NCBI GenBank assembly: GCA_946002045.1
Contig: CAMFYM010000076.1
Location: 1-6,356 of the forward strand
DNA from: an uncultured Clostridia bacterium
GTDB lineage: Bacteria > Bacillota > Clostridia > Oscillospirales > Acutalibacteraceae
Length of the DNA: 6,356 nucleotides
Direction: 5' to 3'
Shown one piece after another: positions 1-5,209 of this stretch. Each line of letters starts with the position of its first letter. Within the stretch, counting starts at the first letter, position 1. Made by a program: the position numbers and the translations under genes. The notes below the pieces were generated by a model. The model had not been told where the DNA came from. It saw only the letters and a program-made list of their open reading frames with translations, and ran no database searches.

Positions 1-23
1 GGCTTTAAACCGATACGTGACAT
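1..23 (-). CDS. rplF: Large subunit ribosomal protein L6 (uL6), first codons only
   Basis: An ATG at 23-21 opens a frame reading MSRIGLK before the window ends; L6 proteins typically start MSRIGxKPI. AGGAGGT lies about 9 nt upstream, 15 nt after the rpsH stop. Position after rpsH is the canonical place for rplF. The call rests on seven residues, the SD and gene order. Confidence 0.85.
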
Positions 24-38
24 CCTGACTGCACCTCC

Positions 39-437
39 TTACCAAATGAATGCTAAAACTTCGCCACCAACATTTTGTTTGCGAGCTTCTCTGTCGGTCA
101 TAACGCCCTTTGAAGTAGAAACGATAGCGATACCGAGTCCCTTCATTACCTTAGGCATATCCTCAACATTTGAATAAATACGAAGACCTGGCTTTGATAC
201 TCTGCGAAGACCTGTGATAACCTGACTCTTGCCCTCGCCGTACTTTAGTGTTACACGAATAACACCCTGCTTGCCGTCTTCAATTAACTTATAATTTTTG
301 ATATAACCTTCATCAACAAGAATCTGAGCAATTGCCTTCTTCATGTTTGACGCAGGAATATCTACTGTATCGTGCTTTGCTGAATTTGCATTACGAATTC
401 TTGTAAGCATATCAGCGATTGGATCTGTAATATGCAT
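39..437 (-). CDS. rpsH: Small subunit ribosomal protein S8 (uS8)
   Basis: 132 aa, full length. Begins MHITDPIADMLTRIRNANSA; the C-terminal signature includes VSTSKGVMTDREARKQNVGG (106-125) and EVLAFIW at the end. S8 is a primary binder of the central domain of 16S rRNA (helix 21). In E. coli it also represses the spc operon by binding mRNA near the rplE start; I did not find a convincing S8-like site by eye here. SD AAGGAGG is 8 nt before the ATG. The 38-nt gap after rpsN is longer than most in this cluster but shows no clear structure. Confidence 0.98.
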   Translation of the reverse strand: MHITDPIADMLTRIRNANSAKHDTVDIPASNMKKAIAQILVDEGYIKNYKLIEDGKQGVIRVTLKYGEGKSQVITGLRRVSKPGLRIYSNVEDMPKVMKGLGIAIVSTSKGVMTDREARKQNVGGEVLAFIW

Positions 438-475
438 TGATAATTCCTCCTTATTAGATTAGCAATTCTCAGTTC

Positions 476-661
476 TTACCAAGATGATTTTTTAACACCG
501 GGAATCTCGCCCTTATGAGCAAGCTCTCTGAAACAAATTCTGCACACACCGTACTTACGGAGATAAGCATGAGGTCTACCGCAGATTTTGCATCTGTTAT
601 ATGCTCTTGTTGAATACTTAGCAGGCTTTGCTGCCTTAACTTTCATAGATGTTTTTGCCAC
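476..661 (-). CDS. rpsN: Small subunit ribosomal protein S14 type Z (uS14, zinc-binding), GTG start
   Basis: 61 aa, the short zinc form (often called rpsZ or rpsN1), not the ~90-100 aa zinc-free type. It has C24-x-x-C27 (RCKICGRPHAY) and C40-x-x-C43 (GVCRICFREL), expected to bind one zinc ion, and ends GEIPGVKKSSW as the family does. S14 assembles late into the 30S head next to S3, S10 and S19. The start is GTG at 661-659, supported by AAGGAGG 7 nt upstream and by the family N-terminus MAKTSM; Met6 is an unlikely alternative. It lies between rplE and rpsH, its usual place in the spc region. Confidence 0.98.
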   Translation of the reverse strand: MAKTSMKVKAAKPAKYSTRAYNRCKICGRPHAYLRKYGVCRICFRELAHKGEIPGVKKSSW

Positions 662-668
662 GATAATC

Positions 669-675
669 CCTCCTT
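669..675 (-). promoter_or_regulatory. SD that fixes the GTG start of rpsN, merged with the rplE stop
   Basis: AAGGAGG shares its two A residues with the rplE stop (TAAGGAGG) and lies 7 nt before GTG 661. The overlap of stop and SD favours re-use of ribosomes that finish rplE. Confidence 0.85.
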
Positions 676-1216
676 ACTCTGCAAATGGAGCGCCCATTAA
701 CTTAAGAAGTTCACGAGCCTCTTCGTCAGTGTTTGCTGTTGTTACCATAATGATGTCCATTCCACGAACGGCATCAATCTTATCATAATCGATTTCAGGG
801 AAAATCAACTGCTCCTTGATACCCATAGCATAGTTACCACGGCCATCAAATGAGTTGGGGTTGATACCTCTGAAGTCACGAACTCTTGGAAGTGCGAGAT
901 TGAAAAATCTATCAAGGAACTCGTACATTCTTTCGCCACGAAGAGTTACCTTAACGCCGATTGGCATACCCTCACGGAGTTTGAAGTTAGCAACTGACTT
1001 CTTTGCACGGCAAACAACAGGCTTTTGACCTGTAATGATTTGAAGGTCGTTAGTGATAGCGTCAACAACCTTTGAATTTTCACGAGCTTCGCCGCAACCA
1101 ACATTGATAACAATCTTGTCAAGCTTTGGGATTTGCATAACAGACTTGTATCCGAATTTCTTCATCAATGCAGGTGCAACATCATTAGTGTATTTTTCTT
1201 TTAATACTGCTGCCAT
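674..1216 (-). CDS. rplE: Large subunit ribosomal protein L5 (uL5)
   Basis: 180 aa, family length. Contains MQIPKLDKIVINVGCGEA (27-44), ITGQKPVVCRAKKSVANFKL (61-80), REGMPIGVKVTLRG (81-94), FRGINPNSFDGRGNYAMG and FPEIDYDKIDAVRGMDI. L5 binds 5S rRNA with L18, forms part of the central protuberance and touches P-site tRNA and S13. A small feature is Cys41 in NVGCGEA where many homologues have NMGVGEA. SD GGGAGG is about 9 nt upstream of the ATG. Its TAA stop is merged with the rpsN SD (TAAGGAGG), leaving only a 12-nt gap. Confidence 0.98.
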   Translation of the reverse strand: MAAVLKEKYTNDVAPALMKKFGYKSVMQIPKLDKIVINVGCGEARENSKVVDAITNDLQIITGQKPVVCRAKKSVANFKLREGMPIGVKVTLRGERMYEFLDRFFNLALPRVRDFRGINPNSFDGRGNYAMGIKEQLIFPEIDYDKIDAVRGMDIIMVTTANTDEEARELLKLMGAPFAE

Positions 1217-1235
1217 TGTTATGTTCCTCCCTTAA

Positions 1236-1538
1236 TTAAAATTCGTTACCGCATTTCTTACAAACACGGTTACCGTCCTTGCGACCAACACGAGTTGCCT
1301 CGCCACACTTAGGACATACTAATTGTACCTTTGAAGCATAAAGAGCTGATTCAACCTCAATAAGTCCACCTGCTTCGCCCATTTTACGAGGCTTAACATG
1401 CTTTGTAACAACGTTAACCTTTTTAACGATAACCTTGTTTTCCTTTGGACTTACAGCGATAACCTCGCCCTTAACGCCCTTTGACTTACCACTGAGTACC
1501 ATTACGGTATCACCGGTTTTAACAAACATTTTGCTCAT
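1236..1538 (-). CDS. rplX: Large subunit ribosomal protein L24 (uL24) with C-terminal zinc ribbon
   Basis: 100 aa. The N-terminal KOW/SH3-like domain has VKTGDTVMVLSGKSKGVKGE (6-25), followed by PKENKVIVKKVNVVTKHVKP. The C-terminal part reads VCPKCGEATRVGRKDGNRVC and ends CKKCGNEF, giving two CxxC pairs (C75/C78, C93/C96), a probable four-cysteine zinc ribbon. Many L24 proteins lack these cysteines; their presence is recalled as common among Clostridia. L24 initiates 50S assembly by binding the 5' domain of 23S rRNA and lies near the tunnel exit. Met1 is chosen over Met4 because AGGAGG lies 8 nt before Met1. The gap to rplN is 15 nt. Confidence 0.97.
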   Translation of the reverse strand: MSKMFVKTGDTVMVLSGKSKGVKGEVIAVSPKENKVIVKKVNVVTKHVKPRKMGEAGGLIEVESALYASKVQLVCPKCGEATRVGRKDGNRVCKKCGNEF

Positions 1539-1553
1539 ATCTTTGCCCTCCTA

Positions 1554-1922
1554 TTAAAGTACTTCCGGAGCAAGAGAAAGAATTTTCATAAAATCCTTTT
1601 CACGAAGCTCACGAGCCACAGGTCCAAAAATACGAGTACCACGAGGAGTATGATCCTCTCTAATAATTACGGCAGCATTTTCGTCAAAGCGAATATACTG
1701 ACCGTCGTCACGACGTACACCTTTAGTTGTACGAACGATGACTGCTTTAACAACTTCGCCCTTTTTAACAACGCCACCCGGTGCAGCCTTCTTTACGCTT
1801 GCAACGATAATGTCACCGATATTTGCATATCTTCTGCCTGAACCACCAAGCACTCTGATGCAAAGAAGCTCTTTAGCACCTGTGTTGTCAGCTACTTTAA
1901 GACGACTTTCTTGTTGTATCAC
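1554..1922 (-). CDS. rplN: Large subunit ribosomal protein L14 (uL14), GTG start
   Basis: 122 aa from the GTG at 1922, exactly the usual L14 length. N-terminus (M)IQQESRLKVADNTGAKEL is canonical. The signature region includes AVIVRTTKGVRRDDG (60-74), FDENAAVII and PRGTRIFGPVARELRE (93-108). L14 is in the 50S interface, contacts L19 and helps form intersubunit bridges. The frame opens further upstream to a GTG at 1955 (MLFCSTKEENA-), but that start has no SD and the extra residues are not family-like. GTG 1922 has AAGGAGG 8 nt upstream. An ATG slightly upstream (1927) is out of frame and stops after two codons. Confidence 0.97.
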   Translation of the reverse strand: MIQQESRLKVADNTGAKELLCIRVLGGSGRRYANIGDIIVASVKKAAPGGVVKKGEVVKAVIVRTTKGVRRDDGQYIRFDENAAVIIREDHTPRGTRIFGPVARELREKDFMKILSLAPEVL

Positions 1923-1930
1923 AGCATTTT

Positions 1931-1937
1931 CCTCCTT
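1931..1937 (-). promoter_or_regulatory. SD that fixes the GTG start of rplN
   Basis: AAGGAGG followed by 8 nt and GTG at 1922. It decides between GTG 1922 (122-aa L14) and the in-frame GTG 1955, which lacks an SD. Confidence 0.85.
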
Positions 1938-1940
1938 CGT

Positions 1941-1971
1941 ACTGCAAAATAACACTTTGCTAAGTTGCAGT
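1941..1971 (-). promoter_or_regulatory. Inverted repeat just upstream of the rplN SD
   Basis: ACUGCAA (1971-1965) and UUGCAGU (1947-1941) are perfectly complementary over 7 bp with a 17-nt loop. The stem ends 3 nt before the SD AAGGAGG (1937-1931) and does not cover it. A competing pair, AAUAAC with GUUAUU, shares bases with the left arm. It could serve as an mRNA 5'-end stabiliser, a protein site or nothing; the sequence does not say. Confidence 0.3.
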
Positions 1972-1990
1972 TATTATTTTAATTGACTAA

Positions 1991-1996
1991 ATTATA
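1991..1996 (-). promoter_or_regulatory. TATAAT in the rpsQ-rplN gap, possible spc-region promoter
   Basis: The minus strand reads ttttTATAATttag directly after the U-run of the hairpin above. No good -35 lies at 16-18 nt (ATCGTT at 17 nt). A better -35, TTTACA (2009-2004, 5 of 6), is only 7 nt away, so the two do not form a standard promoter. The location matches the E. coli spc promoter position, which is why it is listed at low confidence. Confidence 0.2.
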
Positions 1997-2030
1997 AAAA
2001 AGCTGTAAATCGTAACGATTATTTAGCTTT
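1996..2030 (-). terminator. Weak terminator- or attenuator-like hairpin at the end of rpsQ
   Basis: On the mRNA, AAAGCU (2030-2025, the last sense codons of rpsQ) pairs with AGCUUU (2004-1999). An inner stem AAUCG (2020-2016) / CGAUU (2012-2008) closes a UUA loop, with a small internal loop between the two stems. The outer arm runs into six U residues (2001-1996). This is the layout of an intrinsic terminator, but the stem is A/U-rich and interrupted, so complete termination seems unlikely. It lies at the S10/spc boundary. Confidence 0.3.
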
Positions 2031-2273
2031 CTCAACGATTTCAACCACACGCCATCTCTTATCCTTGCTGTATGGACGACATTCCATAATGAGAACCTTG
2101 TCACCAACACCACATTCGTTATTCTCGTCGTGTGCCTTGTACTTAACTGTACGGTTAACAATCTTATTGTAAAGTGGATGACGAACCTTGTCCTTGATAG
2201 TAACAACGACTGTTTTGTCCATCTTATCACTTGTTACAATACCTACTCTTGTTTTTCTGAGGTTTCTTTCCAT
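2019..2273 (-). CDS. rpsQ: Small subunit ribosomal protein S17 (uS17)
   Basis: 84 aa, full length. OB-fold protein starting MERNLRKTRVGIVTSDKMDK, with KTVVVTIKDKVRHPLYNK (20-37) and the C-terminal motif VGDKVLIMECRPYSKDKRWR (56-75). S17 is a primary 16S rRNA binder in the 30S body. SD AAGGAGG lies about 10 nt before the ATG. The last codons (AAA GCT AAA TAA) form the left arm of a terminator-like hairpin that extends into the following 96-nt gap. In E. coli this gene is the last of the S10 operon. Confidence 0.97.
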   Translation of the reverse strand: MERNLRKTRVGIVTSDKMDKTVVVTIKDKVRHPLYNKIVNRTVKYKAHDENNECGVGDKVLIMECRPYSKDKRWRVVEIVEKAK

Positions 2274-2291
2274 TATTCAGTTACCTCCTTC

Positions 2292-2495
2292 TTAAGAATT
2301 AGCCTTTTCAAGTTCGATTTCTCTCTCAACAGTTTTGATGCGAGCGATATCCTTCTTGACTGCTTTAATTCTCATAGGGTTGTCGAGCTGATTGATAGCC
2401 TGCTGGAAATGAAGGTTAAATAACTCTTCTTTAAGTTCTGCAAGTTTAGATGCTCTCTGTTCTGCAGAAAGTGCTTTGATTTCTGATGCTTTCAT
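2292..2495 (-). CDS. rpmC: Large subunit ribosomal protein L29 (uL29)
   Basis: 67 aa, the usual small size. Predicted as two antiparallel helices: KASEIKALSAEQRASKLAEL, then the conserved LFNLHFQQAINQLDNPMRIK region (25-44) and VKKDIARIKTVERE. L29 binds 23S rRNA beside the tunnel exit next to L23 and forms part of the SRP/trigger factor landing area. Its ATG shares one base with the rplP TAA, and the SD (GGGAGG, about 9 nt upstream) lies within rplP. rpsQ follows 18 nt downstream. Confidence 0.97.
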   Translation of the reverse strand: MKASEIKALSAEQRASKLAELKEELFNLHFQQAINQLDNPMRIKAVKKDIARIKTVEREIELEKANS

Positions 2496-2920
2496 TACTG
2501 CTCGCCTCCCTCTTCTTCTTTCTTAACAAACTTACACTTAACAGGAAGCTTGTTTGCTGCGAGACGCATAGCCTCACGAGCTGTAGCCTCGTCAACACCA
2601 CCAAGCTCGAACATAACTCTGCCCGGCTTAACTACTGCTACCCAATAGTCAACATTACCTTTACCTTTACCCATACGAGTATCAGCAGGTCTTGCTGTAA
2701 TTGGCTTGTCAGGGAAAATCTTAATCCAAACTTTACCACCACGCTTTGTGTATCTTGTCATAGCGATACGGGCAGCCTCAATCTGTGCTGCTGTAATCCA
2801 TGCTGGCTCGGTAGTTTGAAGACCATATTCACCATAACTAACCTTGTTACCTCTTGTAGCAACACCTGTCATACGACCTCTGTGCTGCTTTCTATGTTTT
2901 ACACGCTTAGGTAAGAGCAT
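2495..2920 (-). CDS. rplP: Large subunit ribosomal protein L16 (uL16)
   Basis: 141 aa, family length. Starts MLLPKRVKHRKQHRGRM; contains EPAWITAAQIEAARIA (38-53) and RMGKGKGNVDYWVAVVKPGR (82-101), the conserved loop that approaches the peptidyl transferase centre and A-site tRNA. L16 is a late-assembling 50S protein. The start overlaps the rpsC stop (TAATG). Its SD, a purine run AAGGAAGGGGG, is encoded in the end of rpsC. The C-terminus, KKEEEGGEQ, is encoded by codons that supply the rpmC SD (GGGAGG), so this tail is probably shaped partly by translation signals. One-base overlaps on both sides make coupling of rpsC, rplP and rpmC likely. Confidence 0.98.
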   Translation of the reverse strand: MLLPKRVKHRKQHRGRMTGVATRGNKVSYGEYGLQTTEPAWITAAQIEAARIAMTRYTKRGGKVWIKIFPDKPITARPADTRMGKGKGNVDYWVAVVKPGRVMFELGGVDEATAREAMRLAANKLPVKCKFVKKEEEGGEQ

Positions 2921-3606
2921 TATTTTCTTCCCCCTTCCTTACGGTTTGATCTCTTCTTATTACGAGATTCACGGAGAACTTCGCCCTGGTAAATCCAAGT
3001 CTTAACACCGATTCTACCATATGTTGTCTTTGCCTCAGCAAAGCCGTAGTCGATGTCTGCACGAAGTGTCTGAAGAGGAATTGTACCCTCTTTATAGGTT
3101 TCTGAACGAGCGATTTCTGCACCACCGATTCTACCTGAAACCATAATCTTAATACCACGAGCACCAAGTCTCATTGTATTTCTAATTGCACCCTTAACAG
3201 CTCTTCTAAAGGATACACGCCTTTCAAGCTGCTGAGCAATGCTCTGTGCAACGAGTGTTGCATCGAGGTCAGGCTGCTTAATCTCTACGATGTTAATGAA
3301 AACCTCGCTTGCGTCCTTGCCTAACTTCTTTGCACAGATAGCCTTGAGCTTTTCAATTTCAGCACCCTGCTTACCGATAACCATACCCGGCTTTGCACAG
3401 TGAATGTTAATTCTAACTCTCTTGGCATCTCTTTCAATTTCTACCTTTGGAACACCTGCACCGTAAAGTGAGTCAAGGAGATACTTACGAAGATTGTAAT
3501 CTTCTACAAGTGTATCACCGAATTCGCCCTTCTTTGCATACCAGCGAGAGTCCCAGTTCTTAATAACACCGATTCTTAAACCGGTTGGATTACATTTCTG
3601 TCCCAT
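2920..3606 (-). CDS. rpsC: Small subunit ribosomal protein S3 (uS3)
   Basis: 228 aa. N-terminus MGQKCNPTGLRIGVIKNWDS is the standard S3 start. The type II KH domain carries GMVIGKQGAEIEKL at 74-87, with GKQG at 78-81. The C-terminal domain contains FRRAVKGAI near 133-141; R134, R135 and K138 appear to match the E. coli mRNA-helicase residues R131, R132 and K135 (assignment by eye). The last 20 residues are very basic (NKKRSNRKEGGRK). S3 lies at the mRNA entry pore of the 30S head. It has a strong SD, AGGAGGT, 8 nt upstream. Its TAA stop shares one base with the rplP ATG. Confidence 0.98.
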   Translation of the reverse strand: MGQKCNPTGLRIGVIKNWDSRWYAKKGEFGDTLVEDYNLRKYLLDSLYGAGVPKVEIERDAKRVRINIHCAKPGMVIGKQGAEIEKLKAICAKKLGKDASEVFINIVEIKQPDLDATLVAQSIAQQLERRVSFRRAVKGAIRNTMRLGARGIKIMVSGRIGGAEIARSETYKEGTIPLQTLRADIDYGFAEAKTTYGRIGVKTWIYQGEVLRESRNKKRSNRKEGGRK

Positions 3607-3624
3607 TTAACTTTACCTCCTCGC

Positions 3625-3963
3625 TTAGTCTTCCATTTCCTTAACGGTAATGGTGATGTGTGATGTTCTTTTGTTAATTCTGTAAGCTCTGCCATGTGAT
3701 CTTGCCTGAATCCTCTTAAGAGTTGGACCTGCAGTTGCGTTGCAGTAGCTTACTACTAATCTTGATACGTCCATATTGTTATTGTTCTCAGCGTTAGCCA
3801 TTGCTGATTTAAGAACCTTCATAACAGGCTCACAAGCAGCCTTTGGTGTGTACTGAAGAATAGCCATTGCCTTATCGCAAGGCTGATTTCTAATTAAGTC
3901 AAGAACAATCTGCACCTTTCTGGGAGAGATACGGACATAAGTTGCTTTAGCTGTTGCTTCCAT
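3625..3963 (-). CDS. rplV: Large subunit ribosomal protein L22 (uL22)
   Basis: 112 aa, typical size. The N-terminal globular part includes ATYVRISPRKVQIVLDLIR (residues 7-25). The long beta-hairpin and C-terminal strand include GPTLKRIQARSHGRAYRINK (79-98) and KRTSHITITV. In the family the hairpin lines the exit tunnel beside L4 and is a site of macrolide-resistance changes. Compared with the common Firmicute pattern NEGPTLKRFRPRAxGRA, recalled from B. subtilis-like proteins, this copy reads TAGPTLKRIQARSHGRA, so the hairpin tip differs at several positions while the flanks are kept. SD AAGGAG lies 7 nt before the ATG. Confidence 0.97.
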   Translation of the reverse strand: MEATAKATYVRISPRKVQIVLDLIRNQPCDKAMAILQYTPKAACEPVMKVLKSAMANAENNNNMDVSRLVVSYCNATAGPTLKRIQARSHGRAYRINKRTSHITITVKEMED

Positions 3964-3980
3964 AATATTTCTCCTTCCGA

Positions 3981-4253
3981 TTACTTAGATGTCTTTGAGC
4001 CTGCGTGGCCTCTGAATGTTCTTGTAGGTGCGAACTCACCTAACTTGTGTCCAACCATATCCTCTGTAACATATACAGGAACATGCTTTCTTCCGTCATG
4101 AACAGCAAATGTGTGTCCTACGAATTCAGGGAAGATTGTTGAACTTCTTGACCAAGTTTTAATAACTTGCTTGTCACCGGCAGCATTAAGTGCCTCAACC
4201 TTTTTGTAAAGACTTTCTTCTACAAAAGGTCCTTTTTTAGTACTTCTACTCAT
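3981..4253 (-). CDS. rpsS: Small subunit ribosomal protein S19 (uS19)
   Basis: 90 aa, full length. Starts MSRSTKKGPFVEESL and has the S19 core around residues 32-82: KTWSRSSTIFPEFVGHTFAV, then GRKHVPVYVTEDMVGHKLGE and FAPTRTFRGH. S19 sits in the 30S head with S13 and S14 and touches the A-site region and bridge B1a; its basic ends contact 16S rRNA. Its ATG is 20 nt after rplB, with AAGGAG about 9 nt upstream. It is followed 17 nt later by rplV. Nothing unusual was seen. Confidence 0.98.
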   Translation of the reverse strand: MSRSTKKGPFVEESLYKKVEALNAAGDKQVIKTWSRSSTIFPEFVGHTFAVHDGRKHVPVYVTEDMVGHKLGEFAPTRTFRGHAGSKTSK

Positions 4254-4273
4254 TTTAATCTTCTCCTTTCTTC

Positions 4274-5107
4274 TTACTTACCGTTACGACGGCGAACGAT
4301 CATCTTGTTAGATGCCTTCTTCTTATTGCGTGTCTTGTAACCAAGAGCAGGCTTGCCCCAAGGTGTGCAAGGACCCGGACGACCGATTGGTGACTTACCT
4401 TCACCACCACCGTGAGGGTGGTCATTAGGGTTCATTACAGAACCACGAACAGTAGGTCTCCAACCCATGTTGCGCTTACGGCCTGCTTTACCGATTTTAA
4501 CATTAGCGTGGTCAGTGTTACCAACAACACCAACTGTTGCCATACAATCTCTTGGTACATTACGAAGCTCACCTGATGGGAGTCTGAGGAGTGCATATGG
4601 ACCCTCAAGAGCCATAAGCTGAGCGCTGTTGCCTGCTGAACGAGCAAGCTGTGCACCGTTACCGGGATAAAGCTCTACATTGTGTACGATTGTACCAACA
4701 GGCATATCCTTAAGAGCAAGAGCGTTACCTGCTACGATGTCTGCGTTAGGACCGGACATAACTGTGTCGCCAACCTTAAGACCCTCCGGAGCAGTGATGT
4801 AACTCTTTACACCATCTTCATACTGAATAAGAGCAATGTGAGCACTTCTGTTTGGATCATACTCGATTGTCTTAACAGTTGCCGGAATATCGAACTTGTT
4901 TCTCTTGAAGTCGATAATACGATACTTTCTTCTGTTGCCACCACCACGATGACGAACTGTAATTCTTCCGTATGAGTTACGACCTGACTTCTTGCTGAGT
5001 GGCTCAAGCAATGATCTTTCAGGAGCAACCTTTGAGAGAGAAGAATAATCAGTTACTGACATATTTCTTCTTGAAGGAGTGGTAGGCTTGTAATTTTTAA
5101 TTGCCAT
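4274..5107 (-). CDS. rplB: Large subunit ribosomal protein L2 (uL2)
   Basis: 277 aa from the ATG at 5107, matching the family length. N-terminus MAIKNYKPTTPSRRNMS; OB-fold and SH3-like RNA-binding domains follow. The conserved C-terminal motif NPNDHPHGGGEG spans about residues 227-237; H230 appears to correspond to the E. coli His229 implicated in peptidyl transfer support. The protein ends with a basic tail, NKMIVRRRNGK. L2 is needed for 50S-30S association and tRNA binding. An in-frame ATG at 5155 would add 16 residues (MKGAILSQSYLERRKI), but it has GAGG only one base upstream, and the extension is not family-like. ATG 5107 has AAGGAG at 7 nt. The leader shows alternative pairings that may control this start (see separate entry). 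Confidence 0.98.
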   Translation of the reverse strand: MAIKNYKPTTPSRRNMSVTDYSSLSKVAPERSLLEPLSKKSGRNSYGRITVRHRGGGNRRKYRIIDFKRNKFDIPATVKTIEYDPNRSAHIALIQYEDGVKSYITAPEGLKVGDTVMSGPNADIVAGNALALKDMPVGTIVHNVELYPGNGAQLARSAGNSAQLMALEGPYALLRLPSGELRNVPRDCMATVGVVGNTDHANVKIGKAGRKRNMGWRPTVRGSVMNPNDHPHGGGEGKSPIGRPGPCTPWGKPALGYKTRNKKKASNKMIVRRRNGK

Positions 5108-5153
5108 TATTTTTCTCCTTTCCAGATAACTTTGCGAAAGGATGGCACCTTTC
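5102..5153 (-). promoter_or_regulatory. Candidate translational switch over the rplB start (alternative stems)
   Basis: Read on the mRNA: GAAAGG (5153-5148), UGCCAU (5147-5142), CCUUUC (5141-5136), a 13-nt spacer, then GAAAGG again (5122-5117, overlapping the SD) and AUGGCA (5107-5102, the start codon plus codon 2). CCUUUC can pair with the first GAAAGG, giving a 6-bp hairpin with loop UGCCAU that leaves the SD free. It can instead pair with the second GAAAGG; UGCCAU can then pair with AUGGCA around it, giving 12 nested pairs with a 9-nt bulge that hide both SD and start codon. The pairings are seen directly. That they act as a switch is inference. GAAAGGAG is a common SD context here, so part of the match could be chance. 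Confidence 0.4.
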
Positions 5154-5209
5154 ATACCTCATCATCTGAAATCATTTTGTTGCTATACTATTATATATAG
5201 GGGATGTGA
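5108..5209 (-). promoter_or_regulatory. 102-nt rplW-rplB intergenic leader
   Basis: This is the longest gap in the window. In the direction of transcription it holds an AT-rich stretch with TATAAT (5195-5190), a short reading frame without SD, a cluster of alternative stems (5153-5102), and the rplB SD AAGGAG (5120-5115). The length alone, against 12-20 nt at most neighbouring junctions, suggests an added function. Which function is inference. Confidence 0.5.
5190..5195 (-). promoter_or_regulatory. Possible -10 box of an internal promoter for rplB and downstream genes
   Basis: The minus strand reads TATAAT, a perfect sigma-A -10 hexamer, within ctatatataatag. At 17 nt upstream the best -35 is ATGATG (3 of 6 matches to TTGACA), and there is no TG extension. 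Initiation would fall near 5183, so the transcript would carry the whole rplB leader structure. In an AT-rich gap a chance TATAAT is plausible. Confidence 0.25.

Noticed and set aside
438..475. Possible S8 autoregulatory site in the rpsN-rpsH gap or near rplE
   Set aside because: No helix-21-like motif could be convincingly drawn by eye; the gap shows only an SD and A/T-rich sequence.
1923..1955. Longer L14 from GTG 1955
   Set aside because: No SD; it would translate the SD of the accepted start (residues KEE), and L14 is normally 122 aa starting MIQQES.
2486..2914. 142-codon plus-strand reading frame opposite rplP, and other long plus-strand frames (for example 2130-2423, 5494-5784, 5699-5995, 6033-6320)
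   Set aside because: They lie antisense to intact ribosomal protein genes, have no recognisable domains, and their composition (Cys/Ser/Thr/Leu/Phe-rich) is that expected from the complement of biased ribosomal codons.
5108..5155. 16-residue N-terminal extension of L2 from ATG 5155
   Set aside because: The only SD-like bases (GAGG) are one base from that ATG, the added residues are unlike L2, and ATG 5107 has a well-placed AAGGAG and the family N-terminus.
5152..5175. Seven-codon leader peptide (MISDDEV) whose TGA overlaps ATG 5155
   Set aside because: No SD before its ATG and no codon pattern suggestive of attenuation; it could only be coincidence in an AT-rich gap.
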